Assembly: GCF_001540865.1 (NCBI RefSeq)
Contig: NC_033633.1
Coordinates: forward strand, 310,001-374,000
Length of the DNA: 64,000 bases
Direction of reading: 5' to 3'
From: Ananas comosus
Lineage: Eukaryota > Streptophyta > Magnoliopsida > Poales > Bromeliaceae
A model generated the notes under the pieces. The model was not told the origin of the DNA and did not search any database. It saw only the letters and a program-made list of their open reading frames with translations. This document shows positions 36,446 to 49,250 of this stretch, in pieces. The first letter of the stretch is position 1; each line of letters opens with the position of its first letter. The position numbers and the translations under genes are program-made.

Positions 36446-39400
36446 TTGGATTTGCTGCTCGCTTATGTCCGCTTAAATGGGCCATTAATTATATGTTTGG
36501 TTTTACTGCACTATTAAAAAAAGGGAAAAGAAAAAAAAATGCTTGGATTAGTTGTCAAATAAGATGCCAAATGCGCGCTTCATCGTTTTCCAGCTTGCCT
36601 AAAAAACCTGAGCTAAAACATAGGAGCGTGGGATTTGTTAATACATAGGTTTAGCACAAGTAACATGGCGAAACAAGCTGAACCTAACCTAAATCCCTAT
36701 TATGAACTTAAATCATGTGTTGCTCCATGTGCAACAACAATGCAGGAAAAGTTGAGTGAAGCTATTTTTTTATCAATTCATTTAAGCTACCCATGTTTTA
36801 TTATGACACGAACATCTCCCTTGACGCAATACTTTTTGAGAGCTCAAAGCAGCAAGGCACACGCAAATTTAAATTTGCAAAATAGTTGCCACGGTTTAAT
36901 TAATGTTAAGCAATTGTTTATATTTGAAGTTTAAACTGGAAAACAATGATATTTGTAATATTTGTATTCGACATTTGTCCTCACATCTCCGTCTGTGCTC
37001 GACTTTTGACAAAATTAAGACATAAATCTGAATTAAATAGAAAAAAAAATGAGATAGACTATGGGTATCTAATTACTTCGAACTCAAGACCTACTATTTT
37101 AATGTTAAGCTGAATATTATGAAATAATAATTATTGTTCACGAAAAGTTTAAGCTGACAAATAACGATAATTTTACTATTTATTTTCAATTGAGACAACT
37201 CTATATGCAGTTTTGGGCACATCCGATTTAGTATATTTTATATGTAATTAAAAAATATAATAAATTATTATAATACTAATCAATTATAATATTCAAAACA
37301 AAGATAAGAGTAAAGCAGGTCAGCAAACTCACCAACCTTGCGTACGTATAACATTCACCCTTTTGGGATTTTTTTGGGGCCTACTCTGATTTTATTTCTC
37401 AACTTTTTTTATATATATCATGCACATCAAAATATGCACTCTTGGAGAGGCAATAAAGAGCCTGTGTATTATAGTTATTTGGGGCATCAAATTAGTTGCT
37501 GGAAAAGTACAAATTAAATGAAAGAATGAAAGTAATTTTTTGTTTTTGTTTTTTTTTTTAAATCAAGGAGCCAAACTAAATTGAAGTATGAGAAAAATCT
37601 TTCCACATATATAAAATTGCTACTCTAATAGATTACGTACTGTAAACATAAATTTTTTATGCACAAGATTGTACCAAATGTGTGCGTACAAAATTTTTTA
37701 TTTCAAAAGATTATTACGTACGTACTTTGTGTTACTATATTTCTATGTGCACCAAATAGCAGGACACCAACGAATGCGTTGGTAGAGAATCTACGAAGCT
37801 CTCAAGAACTTAATTGCTTATGTCGACTTTTCAAGGACCTTCACTTAACTGTTTGAATCACTCAACTGGGACTACTCTAAGCATAACAATATGTAATTAA
37901 TTAACGATGATTAACATTTATGATGACAACTGCATGAATGATTAGAACAACCCTAATCACAGTACATGATCCTTAGACTTTATTTGGGGCCAATCATTAT
38001 ATCAAGCTCTTTTCTCACGTTACCTATTTGAATATTCGTAGACCCGACCAATCATTCCTCAAGGTTGTGGCCTTGCCTTTAGACTAATATTTATAGACAT
38101 ACTATTACGCTTGTTAGGTGTAAATGTTGCAAAGCGAGATTTTAGAATCTGTTTGGTCCTACTCAATCGAACTTTCTCATAAATATAATTAGATTGGTTT
38201 ATACATACGGTCTGAAATATTATAGAAATTTTTAAAAATTTTTATAAAAAAGTATAGTATATATTTTTCTTAAGAAACTCTTATTTTCTTTAAAAAAAGT
38301 TTGTGACACCTAAAAATATCTGAGTCTAATTAAAATTTTGCCCATTTTCTCCGCCGCTCTTATCTTTATACTGTTTTTTCCATGCATTATAAATTATTTA
38401 GTGGAAAAAAAAAAGAAAGACAATAATTGTATTCCCTTTGCTTCTTGATGAATGCATATACCCACATGGACATTTTATTTGTTCTTTTCCATCCTATAAA
38501 CGCATGAAAGGGTGAATGTGCTTCCAATTATCATGGCAACTTTTCAGATAAATCTTACCGTTTTCTTTGTTTTGTTTCTGTTTTTGAAGCACAACAAATT
38601 CTGAGATGCGAAAAGATTGTTTAATGTGTTTTACTATAACATCTCTGTTTTGTCATATTTTACTGTATCGATGCTTTATCAGATAAAACTATATACCTCA
38701 GAGCTAGACCTAAGAAAACCTAAATTACTACAATAGAGCAAGGACACGCTAAACTTATCTTCCTAAACAACAGCAAAAGAAAAGTCAAATTAAAATTTGA
38801 AAACATGTTAGTAAATATGCCGAACCGTACTATATAAATCAATTTACTTATGAAACATGCCTATGATAATGATAACAACAGAGGGGGACAAAGCAAGCAC
38901 TCGTTAGGCAATTGAACGCCTCAAAGAGAAATCATCGCATAGCTTCAAAGAAAAGAAAAGAAAAGAAGAAAAAAAAAAAAAGAAAAAACAAATGATCACA
39001 ACTATAATACGGTTTAGTTCCATATAGTGGCCAAAAATGGAGGGGTCGCATGCGACTGTTGCTCGGATAGCGACCAAGGGGCGGTTGCACGAAGAAGCGT
39101 TGGGATTGGGCGGAGAAGAAGCCGCATATAATTGCGGGGACGCAAAAAAGATTCCTGCAGCGCTCGGACTCTTTTATGCGGGAATCTTTGAAACATCCAA
39201 CCACTTGGGAACCGATATTAAGCCTGATAAATAATGAATCTAATTTGAAATTTGAAATTAATTAGTTACTTTTACAGTAAACAAATTATAATTATTAAAA
39301 TGATCTAATTTAGTTTGTAATTAATTATCAAATTCAAATACTTTTGACATCTACAAGAGCTCCAAATTTACATATTATATATAAAGATACTTTTCTCAGA

Positions 39401-39755
39401 GTAAATAAGTTATTGAAAAACTAAATCAAACAAGCGCTTAGCGTGGCGGTAATGTTCGACACATCGTTTTCCCTGATAACAACCTTTGAACTAAATAACA
39501 GTAACCTCAATTCACAATAATAGGGATAAGACCTCTTAATTAGAATTAAATAAACTCTCTTTACATTGGCTTAGATAAGGAGTTTCGGTAACTATTCGAA
39601 TAAATAAATCAATTACACTCACATTCGTTAGAGTAGTATTTTGTTCAAGTCATTAATCATGCGGTTCATGGCGCCTTTCTAATTTGAAAAAGCTTAAAAA
39701 CGAAGATTTATGTTAGAGCCTTTGCCGCTATTCAAAATTTTGACTCATAATACAG
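36446..39755. other. Intergenic, no gene recognised
   Basis: AT-rich. Open frames at about 36635-36934 and 39037-39234 have no recognisable motifs. Confidence 0.5.
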
Positions 39756-40182
39756 TAAAGGTACGTTTGGTTTATGATTGAAATAAAAATTAAAAATTAA
39801 ATTAGATTGCATCGGAATGAAAAATGGAATTGTGAATCATCCAAAACTGTTTGATTCATTAATCGAATGAAAATTAGAATAGACAATTTGGATGTTTAGA
39901 ATTTGGAGAGAATTTTGATTAAGAAAAAAAAAAAAAAAGAGTGATGAGAAGACACGAGGGGCAGCCGGGCAGGTGCTTGTAAGAGTTTTAAATGATTTAC
40001 TTCAAAAATGGGCGAATCAAGAATTCAAAGTCGAATTGGGCCATAGATAGATTTTGCCATTTCCATTTTAGAGTGAAATGTGAATCAGAATTCAATTTCT
40101 GCAAAACAAACAACAACTATCGGAATCAGTAAATCAGATTATCATTTTAAAGTCTAAAATAAGTGAATCAAACAAGCCCTAA
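39756..40182. mobile_element. Tourist-like MITE with TAA target duplication (about 421 bp)
   Basis: The element 39759-40179 begins AGGTACGTTTGGTTTA and ends GAATCAAACAAGCCC, an imperfect inverted repeat, with TAA on both sides. Subterminal 'attgtgaatcatccaaaact' and 'tttgattcatt' repeats are typical of such elements. Confidence 0.65.
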
Positions 40183-40569
40183 TATTATGTTTGGCCTTTC
40201 AACATGTCTTACTCACGTATTCAAACTACGATCATTTTGCTGAATAACACTTTCAAATTCAAAGGTTGGTCAAACTTAAAATTTATGTTCAATCTTAACG
40301 GTTGTTGCGGGGAGAGGTTGGGGCCAACCCAAAAGGTGTTTGGTTTAAACTAACTCTAAACTAGCCAAAATAGGTGAATTATGGACACAAAGTTTGATTT
40401 CTAAACCAACTAAACTCGATTGCAAATTTTACCTACTAAATTCCTTTCGATGTGAACTCATATCAGATCCAGAAAATATCAAGACTTGTTCCAAATTCAA
40501 AGCCCTAAAGATAACAACAAGTTCTGTTAAGCACTGCAGAAATACACTACAAATTACTCAGCAAGAACA

Positions 40570-40694
40570 ATTGTTAGTTTTTTCTTTTGTTGCCGCCTTA
40601 GTCAAGGCTTCTGTTGTCTCATTCCTGTAGCCTAGTTCATCTCTTCAATGAATAAAATAGATAGCGTGCTATCGTTTTCTTATAAAAAAAAAAA
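40570..40694 (+). mobile_element. LINE 3' tail fragment
   Basis: 'gttgccgccttagtcaaggc', 'tagcctagttcatctc', 'aatgaataaaatagatagcg', 'tgctatcgttttct' and a short A run match the tail family. It is diverged; 5' limit approximate. Confidence 0.55.
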
Positions 40695-41402
40695 GAAATA
40701 ATTGTCAATCCCCAGTAGATCTAAGGTTCAATCTGCGAAAATGTAAGCTGAGATCTAAATTTCAAATGCCTGCACAAACAGGAGTGTGCTATTTCAAAGG
40801 TCACACGAGCCGCTCGAATTCATTGTGACAATAGAAGTTTCAATTACCGAAAGACTCTTTCAAAGATACAAAAGCAGTCGAAGATCCTAACAAACTTTTC
40901 AAAGAGTTGTTAGCCCTACCTAATTCAATGAGTGACACCATCACCATGATAGTGATACTCTGGTAATGAAAAGCCAACTCTACTGTACAGGTAACAAAGA
41001 TAGCCTATTAATTCATTCCCCTTAAGCCTTTACTAGTCGTAGGCCGTCGCATTATTTCGCAATGATTTCGCTGAATTTATACGACTTACGAGGAGGAAGA
41101 GTTAAGTAAAGAAAACGATAGATTTAAATCACATGAATTAGGGATTCACTTGAATAATCGTTGCAGATGATAACAAACGGAGGAGAGATGTAATGATGGC
41201 TTTCCTGATTTTTTTTAAAAAAAAAAAAAACCACAAGATAGTCGAGAACAGTATCAACGACGATTTTCATTGCCAAGTAAAAAAAAAAAAGAAAAAGTGA
41301 AAACCATGAGGTAGTGGAGGACATCTCACATGCGTGGTAACATTTTTCCATGTAAAGGGAGAAGATCAAAGAAGATGACCTATAAACATTAAATTAAACC
41401 GA

Positions 41403-41470
<68 letters not shown>

Positions 41471-43203
41471 CATCTACATAAATACTATAGCATAAGAAAA
41501 GAAGTACATGAAAGATCTCGAGTTAACTAAACCGTATCATAACACTTTAACACTACGACTATACCCCACGATCAACACCCACGCCCACGTTTACCAATCC
41601 TTAAAACAATCACAATGATCTTAGTCCAGTCTCCTTGGTAGTTTACGCTTGAGGTAGATGTACNCGGAGAAAGTGAAGCCGCTAAATAAAACCCTTTTTT
41701 ACATAAAACCCTTCAATTGAGAGGCGAATTTGAGGAAGAGAGGCGTATAATCTAATTATGCGGCCTAGCCACATCAGCTAGCCAGCAGCGGGCCAACGTG
41801 GCGAGCCCATGGCCTACTGGGCTATAGCCCATTAATGGATGGATGCGTATCACCAATATTGACATTATTGGCCCTGTAATACGTTTTTTTTATATATATT
41901 ATAACCTTTTTTAGGCCCGCTGGAGAATAATGTGACCATGACAAACGCAACGTGCCCAACTAAAATTTGGAGAATATATATATTTTTTTGGAAAAGACTG
42001 ATCTAGCAAAAAAAAAGATCGAAAATATATTTAACACTTACGGTGATGGATACGAATGATACGTAAAATTAATAAGTGGGATAGGAGATGCAAACGGACA
42101 ACCTCATGAAACGAAAGACCTAGAATTAGCTCTAATACAGCATTAACTAAAGCATTAATCTAATAGTTAAAGATCTGAAATTTAAGTAAACTTGTAGCGA
42201 ATGTTAAAATCAAATGAAAAGTTAATGTAATAGTCTCATGTTATGTATGGTCCCACCAAATCGCATTGGAGATAATCTTGCATTTTGTCCATTGCACAAA
42301 TCTTTTGGTGTTTACAACAAAATCAATATATGGCATGCGTGCACCAATTAAATCCCTTGTGATATATTTGAATGCAACCGCCCTTGATCACTGATGTTAA
42401 ATTTATTTTCTCTTAGTGAATTCTCAAAAAAAAAAAAAAAAAAAAAATCTGTGGGGCAATTTGCTCAACTAGAACCTTTTCCAACATGCCCCTAGGCACC
42501 AAATTCAAACGGAACAAACCAATTTCAACGATAGCCAACCTTCTTTTAAAAAGAGTCCAAAAAGAAAAAAAAGTGAAAATAAAAGAAAAAGTGTAGCAAA
42601 CAAACAAACAATCGTACAGTCATTACCTATAAAAGTAGATTCTTTAACCAAACCCTTCCCCCACAACCTTTTCTTTCAAAAAAAAAAAAAATTCAAGGGG
42701 GCCTATAGTTAGTGACAAATACCAACTATAAAGAATATAATTCTAAAGTATTATGCATAATAATTCGAAATGAGAAAAACGAGTCTCAAATTTTAGCTCA
42801 TATATACATGTGTTTCAGAGTCCAATCGCAGGATTAATTGTTACTCTGCTATCTAAAAACCCGTTATCTCCCTACTTCCACATGCCTAGCTACCATGCAC
42901 AAAATAACCCTTAACACAAGTACCTTATAAAACAATTATATAATCTAAGCTAAAAATGATTAACATAGTGGACACTCATTCATGATGAAGATGAATATAC
43001 GTTGTGTGGTAGGAGCAGTTAGGAGCAGTTGAACTGCTTCTGATATATAAAGCTACGTAGTCAACACAATGGAAAGCCTCAGTTCTGCCACGTGTCACTT
43101 CCACAATTTTTCGAACAGTTGCTTATTTGGACTTTGCACTCTATGAACGTTTCATAGCCTTTTTTTGTCCTTATAACTAGTTTCCACCTCCACTACATCA
43201 TAG

Positions 43204-43237
<34 letters not shown>
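40695..43237. other. Intergenic, no gene recognised
   Basis: Contains a (TA)n tract at 41414-41469, one ambiguous base at about 41664, an A-tailed LINE-like remnant at about 42392-42446 ('ttaaatttattttctctta' then 'ttctc' and A23) and T runs at 43208-43236. Confidence 0.5.
41414..41469. repeat. (TA)n microsatellite
   Basis: About 27 uninterrupted TA units after an A run. Confidence 0.95.
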
Positions 43238-43238
<1 letters not shown>

Positions 43239-43321
43239 AGCTTATTTGGAGGCCCTAGCTGCTTCCACCAAGTACGCTTAGTTCATTTTGCTTAATGAAT
43301 GAAGCAGGTAGCTTGCTAGCA
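43238..43321 (+). mobile_element. LINE 3' tail fragment
   Basis: 'ggaggccctagctgcttcca', 'gcttagttcattttgcttaa' and 'gaatgaagcaggtagcttgc' closely match the LINE at 36058-36430, but the CTTTTTCTC-poly(A) end is missing. A GCTAGC motif occurs at both edges. It is the youngest-looking tail apart from 36 kb. Confidence 0.65.
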
Positions 43322-43694
43322 ACAAAGTATTTTCGGCTGCGATTTAATTTTATTTCTTATTTGAAATAATCTTTATACAAACTTTAAGGGCACCAAAAAA
43401 AACATATATAAATGTTTTTGTTACATTTAAAACCGAATATTTGCTATGAAAGCACATATTAATAGAAGAAAATGCATGACCCTGCTAATTTTTGGATTTT
43501 ATTGGAATATAAGTTGCGCAAGATCCACATCACATACCCCACTGTTGGTTTTCCTTCGATCAAAGCCTAGCCATTTCCTTCACTTTATCTACTTGATCCC
43601 AATTGTGATTGTATCCTGGCGACATAACACCATATCCATGAGTATGTACTACATCAATTAACAAAATAGTTACTGGGATTCGCATCTGAGATTT

Positions 43695-45227
43695 TTATAG
43701 AAGAAAATGTATTTGATATGCAAATAACGATTCATATATATGATACAAACACATACCGTAGTTTCTCGTGTCTGCGTCCAAAGAGTAACATAACTGTTGA
43801 AACGCAGCCACGTTGTGATCGAACAACGATACATGCACCTCGATCCTTCCATCTCCTACCAGAGAAGGCAAGAAGTTCACCAACCCTTCCACCGGCACGT
43901 AGGAGGGCATGAAGTAGAAGGGGCTCCCACCACCGAAATCCAACTCATACAGCGGAAACCTAATCCAGCTGTCCACGTCCAGGTTCCGACACATGTCCCT
44001 CCCCTTCGGCTCCGGTGCCGGCACCAGCCCCTCCGCCTCCACCGCCCCTGAGCTCGCGAAGTCGACGAACGACTTGAAGTATCGTTCGTCGACATCCGCC
44101 ACTGCACGGTGGATGAGCTCCGCCACGTAGTGCAGTGGCCGGGACACGAGCTCTTTAACCGTGGTACGCGGGTAGGCCCATAGAATCAGGTTGCCGAAGT
44201 AGTCGTCTGGCACGTTCCGGCGCAGCCGCGTTCGCCCGTTCACGGAGATGCGCACGTTGGTCGTGTCGTTTTTGTCGAGCCCGCGGGCGATGGTCACTGC
44301 TCGCCATAGGTGCGCTACTAAGCTCTCGACTGTGGTGTACGACCGCCGTGGTGGTGCCCCGGACGTTGCCTGGCTTTTGAGCTTCTTCAAGAACTCTTTG
44401 GTGAAGTGCGCTTTGTAAGTTATGATCTTGCCTTTGAAGGAGTAGTCTAAACACCGCGCGAACTCCTCCGATGCGAACTCCACGCCACGGTGCTCGAAGT
44501 CAACGTGCGGTGGATTGCGCGGGCTGAATAACGAACAGCGGTCGAGTGAGGAGTGGCGGTGTACTTCAAGGCCACGGCATGCACGGCCCCAGGCGACAAG
44601 GAATTGGCTTGCGGCATGGCCATCAGCGACGCGGTGGTGCATGGTGTAGCCTACCACTAGCGCCCCGCATGCAAACCTCGTTAGCTGCACCTGTTATTGA
44701 ATATAAAATATACCGCTCTCTAAGAGTTTAAACTTTTAAATAAAAATAATTGTTTCTCCTAATATCAGAATTAATAGAAAGTCTAATGAAGATTCTGAGG
44801 TAAAAAAAAAAAAAAAATCATTTCAAACCTGGAGCAGCTCCTCAATACCATGCTTGCTCGGTTGTAGGCTCAAATGCACCGGCGAGAGGTCGAGTGGCAC
44901 GGCCTCGTCGAAAGTGGAATCCACAGAAGCCTCGGTGAGCTTCACGCCTTTGTCGTTAAGGAGTATCGCAGGGTTGTTGTTTTCATCGTGGCCGAGCCAA
45001 CCGGCCCACTCTGGGTAGTGCGACAGGACCCTGGCGAGTCCGGTCGCAACCGCAGAGTTGGAAGGGGCTGGCGGGCGGAAGGCGTAGATGGCGGCAATGT
45101 GCATATCCTCGCTGACCCTGTCGAAAGCGCTTAGTGTTATTGATGTTATCGATCGAGCGATAGGTTGAGGAGAGTTGTGATCATGGACGGGTTTGATGAT
45201 CTTTGTGCTCACCACTCTCACGTTCAT
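43695..45227 (-). CDS. BAHD acyltransferase, agmatine/tryptamine hydroxycinnamoyltransferase-like
   Basis: Likely transfers a hydroxycinnamoyl group from CoA to an amine such as agmatine or tryptamine in the cytosol; exact substrates unknown. Two exons, 45227-44829 and 44690-43695, phase 0, give 464 residues. MNVRVVSTKIIKP, SAFDRVSEDMHIAAIYAFRP and AILLNDKGVKLTEASVDS are close to cereal ACT/THT proteins. The catalytic HHRVADG (H152, D156) is intact, followed by the usual NFLVAWG-like FLVAWGRACRGL. The structural DFGWG motif reads DFGGG (384-388), a Trp-to-Gly change. Relatives usually end at CYSLD or near it; here the frame continues 26 residues past D438 to TAA. A GTATGTG splice donor lies in this extension (43755/43754), so a further short exon is possible. 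The intron sits just before the V-Q-L-T-R-F block, as in related genes. Confidence 0.9.
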
Positions 45228-45280
45228 GGCTTTGGACGCGCGATTCCACCCTGGGCAATATTAAGCTACGTTCGTTGAGC

Positions 45281-45287
45281 TTAAATA
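45281..45287 (-). promoter_or_regulatory. Candidate TATA box of the BAHD gene
   Basis: TATTTAA on the minus strand, 54 bp before the start codon at 45227. Confidence 0.35.
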
Positions 45288-46587
45288 AGTAAAAGAAAAG
45301 GAGAAATATTATTGCTTGTTGGTGTGGTTGCACATTGGCAGTGGCAGGTGAAGAGAGTGACATGCTCTTGAGAGTGGTTGAGCACAGTTGTCTCATTTGG
45401 CATCTTTTTCCTTGCGGGTCGGATGGATCAAAGAAATTAAACCGGATCTTGACTCCTTTTTGAGGCGTCGTTGTGTACTATTTAACCCCGTGGGCACAAC
45501 ACGCGCCCCAACCGAACGAATTTTGAACCATGGTCCACGGCTTTGAAATTTTTTAGCCTTGGGCATAAGTCAAAGGCCGTGAAAGCAAAAGCAGAAAAAA
45601 GAAGAAGAAAAGAAAATAAAGAAAAAAGGTTGGAATAAATTTGTAAGATGACCAATATAAAAAATATAAAAATAATAGTTTAAATTTTTAGAGATAAATA
45701 ATTATTTTATATAATTTAACATAGTGTAAGAGTAAGAGATTTTGAGTTTGAGTCTTATCAGATTTATTATATTATTAAATTTTTTTATTTAATTAAGTCG
45801 ACATTTTGAGGTTTTTCTGAGTTCACACATGAAAGTGAGTGTTAAAATAAAAATAAGTTTCGAGTTTAGGCGTGAGAAAAGTGTTGATTGTAAAAATATA
45901 AAAACATCATTTTTTAATAACTTAAGCATTTGGAGATAATAGATTATTTCATATAATTAATGAAATAGTAGGTTTATTAATTTAGTTTGACTAGTGAGTC
46001 AACAAGATTTTATTTAATTAGACAGCGCGATAAGCCCTATGATGAATTGTACGTCTAAATCTTAAAATTTCATTCCAATACGAAAGCTTATATTTGAATC
46101 TTAAATTCGTACTGAAGGCCAAATTAGAGAACTTTTAACACGGAAGAATTAATGAGGTGTGCCTTACGTTTTCCTTCCTCATTAATTGGGTATTAATAAT
46201 ACTTAAAAAAAATTAAAAAGAATGTGGGGCATATTCCATGCATGTGACGTGACAATTAAGCATCTAAAATCAAAGATGACAATTTTATAACACCTAATAC
46301 TTAATTATAACATCCGAGATCTCGGTGTTTGCAGGGTGTGTTATATTAATTAGTCAAATGCAGAAGACAAAAAAATCGTATATCCATGCTTGAATTGCGA
46401 TAAGCTTGCATAACAATTGCATTAAACTTGTTAGTTAGAACATTAATGTCTCGTGTAGTTAAAAAAACTTAAGCTTATCGTTTGTGTAAAATGAAGGAAA
46501 TAGCAAAAATAATAATTTTATCATATCAAAGACTCACACTGCCCATCGAGAACGATCCTCACTCATACAACACAATCAATTTTCTTG

Positions 46588-46632
<45 letters not shown>

Positions 46633-48762
46633 CTCTGAGTATCTAATGTGGATGAAAAGTTTGTTAATTACCCCTATGATTAAATCTCGATAGTGTTTTT
46701 TCTTTTTTATATTTTATTTTAAGATGCTTGTTGGTCTGCACACTGTGTTAATTTTTCTGCGCGAGACTGGATTTTAAAAAAAATCTTTGGCTAAGCTCTG
46801 GTATTGTGTTTTATGTTAAAATAAACTTCAATCTACGTGAATTGGGTCATGAATTTAGTGACTTCCTCGTTTTGATCTATTCATGCTTAGTTTGTTACAA
46901 GGCATCCAACTTTTTAATCATTGTGTGAGCAAAGATAAGTTAATTATTCCTAATTCAGATTAGAGTACCTATTGCCTAATCTAGTCAACAAATCCTATAT
47001 CTCATGGATTTGTTATGGTTATTAATTAACACAATGTATTAATTGCTTACGCAAGCTTAAAATGATTATTTTTTTTTAAATTTTGGGTAGATATGTACCT
47101 TGCCGACTGTCTAAATTTACAAGTAACAACTCAAGATTATCCAAATGACTAACACTTTAATTGATTTATGATTAAATTGAAAGGTCGGTTTGGACTTTCT
47201 TTGCATTCGCAGGTTGTTGGTTGATATTTAATGCTAAAATATCTTAATTTAGACAAGTTGCAGAATATTGAAATGGAGCTTTTAATAGCTGCAGCATTTT
47301 GCATTGTTCCTTCAACAGACGTGGTTGTATTGATAAAACACAGTGGTAGATACACCCAAGTTGAAGAGGGAGTTTTATTTTTTTTTCGTTGGGGGTAACT
47401 TATTTGATTGAACTTTAAGTAGATTGTAACTCATACAAGTTTAGTGATATAAAATCATTTTAATCAGCCATTTAAAAGGGCATCAAGTCCACATTTATAG
47501 TTAAAATTAGGAAGAAACTAATTATGTTAATTATCACCCACTTTTGGTAAACTAACTGACTCAAAGCTATCTAATAAGGACTCTAGGAAGCAGTGGGAAT
47601 ATTTTTGGCCATCACTATACCATGGTCTGGATGGATGGTTATTAAGGCTCCTAATCCCAATTTTAAAATAAAAAATTATTTTAAAATCCAGGCTAAATCA
47701 AAATTTACTTTTGATCCTATTATTATCATCGATATCTGCGGTCAACTCTTACACAGATAAAATATATATGTATATTTTTGTGAATCCACCCAATGATTCA
47801 ACTCAACAAAACTATCGTGTTTGTAGAAATGATACTCTACTGATGCAAATATCAGGATAAGTTTTAGTACTAAGTATACAATGAAGTATTCAAACGAAAT
47901 TAGTAAATTAATTACAGAGTCGCATGTTGAGGCGTGCATGTTATCCCAATTCCGGTGCGAAAGGGACACACGAATCATCTACGAAGCTTCCTATCTTTTA
48001 GTTTATTGGGACAAACGTGCCCCTTCGGCATACATTGCTGTAGCAATTATATATATTCTGTCTAAATGAGTATCTCGATCGCTACTGCATCATAGGTTTA
48101 TAGACAATGAATAATGGCTGCGACCGAGCATTTCCCTCAAAATGAAGAAAAAAAAGAATAAGGAAAATAACGAATATGCGAATCAATTTCCAACTTACAC
48201 CATAATAACCTACTCTCTCGTTCGGCTATTTCTGAATCGATTTCTATCAAATTGATCTTTGAGTTATATAATAGCTCAAACTCAGTATTGCATCCGCTGT
48301 GTTCTAAAAGATCTTAAATTTGATTCCCATTTATCCTATTTTATTTTCTTATTACCTCTTTAGTTAGGTAGAATACGTACGCCATATGATATTCATTTGA
48401 TATTATCAAGCGCATGAGAAAAAATGCTAAGACTGGTTCTAAATTGTTTCTACTCGATATATTTTTTGAGTAATGCTATTATACGACCATGTTTATATTA
48501 AATTTGTAATTTGAGTTACAAACTTTAAATTTAAACACGTCTCCAACCTCAAAACTAACACTCAAGTATCTTTCGAGACTGATGATTGCTTAAAGCTATT
48601 GAGCACGAAAAAAAATTACAACAGAAATATATAAAATTAAGTATAATTTTTTTTGAGTGAAATAATAATGGTTTTAACTTCTGGATTATGGTTTTTAATC
48701 ACATATTTTTGTTCTATGATGCTAATTATGATACTAAAAAATGGTGAATTTATCGACGCTTC
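45288..48762. other. Intergenic, no gene recognised
   Basis: AT-rich. Related blocks at about 45660-45730 and 45890-45960 ('aaaaatataaaaa', 'ttagagataaataattattt' and its variant, then 'atataatt') suggest an old duplicated repeat. A T run lies at 46590-46632. No supported gene. Confidence 0.5.
46590..46632. repeat. Poly(T) run of about 43 nt
   Basis: Uninterrupted T. It may be the reverse of a retrotransposed poly(A), but no element is recognisable beside it. Confidence 0.95.
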
Positions 48763-48850
48763 TTAGTGCAAATGGCAAAAAATTTAGTTGTTGGCATCCG
48801 AAATCTCAAATTCGAATTCTAATTGATTCTCATTTTGTAGTCGCTTCACA
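48763..48850 (+). mobile_element. Degenerate SINE head
   Basis: 'ttagtgcaaatggcaaaaaa', 'agttgttggcatccgaaatc' and 'aattcgaattctaattgatt' align with the box A and box B parts of the SINEs at 14155 and 60322. The palindromic tail is not recognisable. Confidence 0.55.
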
Positions 48851-49150
48851 GTATTTATTTCAAATTAATCCTTTTGTATTATCGGAGATGGTAGAGAGCT
48901 TAATGAAAAATAAAATAATATATTTTTTATATTAAAATATGTTTAGATTATAGAAGTTAAATATAAGTGTGAAAGATAAGAATTTGAGACATAGGTGGGC
49001 TCCACATGTCAGCTTTTGTTAGTACCGTGAAACTACGAGCATTATTACCCACATGACCCCTTCCTCCCTGTAGTCTTCGTCGCGCTCGAACGCGCCATTG
49101 CGGTGCTTCATTTCCCAACAAGGCAAACCCATCTCCTTTCTTAGGAAGCA

Positions 49151-49154
<4 letters not shown>

Positions 49155-49188
<34 letters not shown>

Positions 49189-49250
49189 GGAGGAGGAGGA
49201 AGACGAAGGAGAAGGAAGAAGAAGAGGAGGAGGAGGAGGAGGAGGAGGAG
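49155..49250 (+). repeat. Polypurine leader: (GA)n then (GGA)n/(GAA)n before the USP start codon
   Basis: GA repeat at 49155-49184, then GGA/GAA-rich sequence up to the ATG at 49251, all on the sense strand and inside the probable 5' untranslated region. Confidence 0.85.

Noticed and set aside
39037..39234. 65-codon ORF
   Set aside because: Looks protein-like in composition but matches no family I know, and a minus-strand frame is open over the same bases.
45660..46120. Duplicated AT-rich block resembling LTR or primer-site sequence
   Set aside because: Two related blocks exist, but no LTR termini, primer-binding site or polypurine tract could be defined.
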